A stretch of 10,444 bases of DNA, taken from positions 1-10,444 of the forward strand of contig JABYQS010000969.1 in assembly GCA_022592435.1 (NCBI GenBank), in the 5' to 3' direction. This DNA comes from Cerioporus squamosus (lineage: Eukaryota > Basidiomycota > Agaricomycetes > Polyporales > Polyporaceae). Within the stretch, counting starts at the first letter, position 1. Every line of letters begins with the position of its first letter. The notes beneath the pieces were generated by a model. It saw only the letters and a list, made by a program, of their open reading frames with translations, did no database searches and was not told where the DNA came from. The position numbers and the translations under genes are program-made. Below, piece by piece: positions 9,411 to 10,444 of the stretch.

Positions 9411-10444
9411 GAAACAGGATGATTTTTGCGCCACAGATGTGCCAAGATCTTAGTAGGGAGCCATTTGAACTTCAGATCGAACTCACTAGTTGTGTAGGCT
9501 CGTAGAGAGAGAGACTGGGAGGGCGCGCTAACTCGAAGGCAGTTATGTACTCTTCCTCCGCCGCCGCAGTAGCATGTACTTGTTCTTCGTCCCCGACTCC
9601 GACTCGGAGGCATATATCTCGGTACTACGGTGGTGCACAGTCGTACAGACTGTGGTGGAATCTACTGTCGCCATCCACTCCAGCCTCACCGAATATAAAG
9701 GCCAGTCGCAGTCGAATGCCAGCTATATCAGAAACCCCTTATTTGACCTTCACAGGATGACTTAATGCATTCTGAAAGCATCGAGAGAACTTGCGTGTCT
9801 GTGCTACCTTACAAGCGAAGTTGTGAGACGCGAGTCGCGACTACTTACACACGCTCAGTCGTCCAGCCCGGCGCCGACTCGGATGGCGCTATCGCGTTTC
9901 CTCAGCCTGGACGTAGGGAGCCTGCATATGGCGTCCTGGCAGCAATCGGCCCGTGTGCAACTCGGGGGATCAGCTGGACACTGGGCCAGGCGGTGCCCTG
10001 GATGTTTTGCACTCCGAAACTGCTTCCGGAAAAAGGAAGACGACCGTCGGGCAAGAGGAGATGACAACGCCCACACGAACAAATACGGGGACAACACGGG
10101 CTGCAATCGGAGCGTCGGATTTGTCCTGGTACGTAACTGACGAGAGCATGTCGAGGACGTTGCTGACTGCATACCAGAGTGACCGCTGCCCTCCAGCACG
10201 ACGCAGAGGCTGACCTCGCACTGTCGGAGCGGCGGGAGGCACATAGCAGAAAGTCCGCACTCGTTATACGTGTTGTCGCCCGCCCACGATGGAAGAAAAA
10301 GACCTTTGATTATCGAATGCATCGCCGCCAGAGAGATCATGATCGAAAGGCCCCTTGTCCTCGTATTCCGCCTCTTGGCACGAGGAGGAGAGGCTAGTAG
10401 CAGAGCCGGGGACGAACAAGGGCACCCTTATTCGGCTTCCTAGG
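9411..10444. other. Unassigned right flank, possible start of another plus-strand gene
   Basis: No protein family is recognisable on either strand. Three things suggest a plus-strand gene may begin here. A TATA-like TATAAAGG lies at about 9694-9701. An ATG at 9765 opens a 99-codon frame (to 10064). A textbook intron-shaped block lies at 10130-10178 (donor GTACGT, branch CTGAC, acceptor ACCAG, 49 nt), with a further acceptor CCAG ending at 10196. However, the exons cannot be joined into one long frame: the 10178 acceptor meets a stop in one phase, and with the 10196 acceptor the downstream frame stays open to a TAG at 10442-10444 but the upstream start is unclear. Competing open frames of 60-160 codons lie on the minus strand. 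Treat this as unknown. Confidence 0.3.

Noticed and set aside
9953..10130. Possible KDZ or other transposase remnant, from a cysteine-containing stretch (CPGCFALRNC).
   Set aside because: No other KDZ motif could be found in frame, and one short Cys-rich stretch is not enough.
9855..10340. A 161-codon open frame on the minus strand as a gene.
   Set aside because: It has no recognisable similarity, composition is not gene-like, it overlaps several plus-strand frames of similar quality, and the best intron signals here are on the plus strand.
1..10444. tRNA, 5S rRNA, CRISPR or insertion-sequence features.
   Set aside because: I saw no B-box-like GGTTCRANNCC with a fitting A box, no regularly spaced repeats, and no terminal inverted repeats with a transposase.

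Overview
The window looks like nuclear DNA from a filamentous basidiomycete, most likely an Agaricomycete. The evidence is two proteins that are recognisable only after removing many short introns (mostly 47-67 nt, with GTRNGT-type donors, CTRAY-type branch sites and YAG acceptors), a moderately GC-rich base composition, and very intron-dense genes. The species is not determined.

Left part (1-1532, minus strand): a METTL14-type MT-A70 protein, the non-catalytic partner class of the m6A RNA methyltransferase. Four exons are visible and the C-terminus runs off the left edge. One base appears to be missing in the middle of the conserved domain (about 641-646), so the gene as printed is frame-broken.

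Middle-left (1533-4367): 2.8 kb between the two divergent genes. It holds a pyrimidine-rich tract upstream of the METTL14 start, a (TGG)5 run and a small 12-bp minisatellite. I recognise no gene there on either strand.

Middle-right (4368-9225, plus strand): a SNF2-family ATPase of the ERCC6L2-like group. I reconstructed it as 29 exons giving about 1061 residues, with phases that agree from start to stop codon. It has an acidic, serine-rich N-terminus, both RecA-like lobes with their motifs, the cysteine cluster between the lobes, and a basic C-terminal part. The intron splitting its Walker A motif is anomalous: the best in-frame solution is two back-to-back introns separated by a one-base exon, the second with a GC donor. 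A second GC-AG intron lies in lobe 2.

Right part (9226-10444): the 3' end of the ATPase gene, then about 1 kb with no recognised gene. It contains a TATA-like box, a nearby ATG and one good intron-like block that may mark the start of another gene.

The two identified genes act in different processes (mRNA methylation and DNA repair or genome maintenance). Nothing beyond divergent adjacency links them. I found no mobile element, CRISPR, tRNA or rRNA, and no clearly new biological system. The most notable signals are the split Walker A codon, the broken METTL14 frame and the unassigned right flank.
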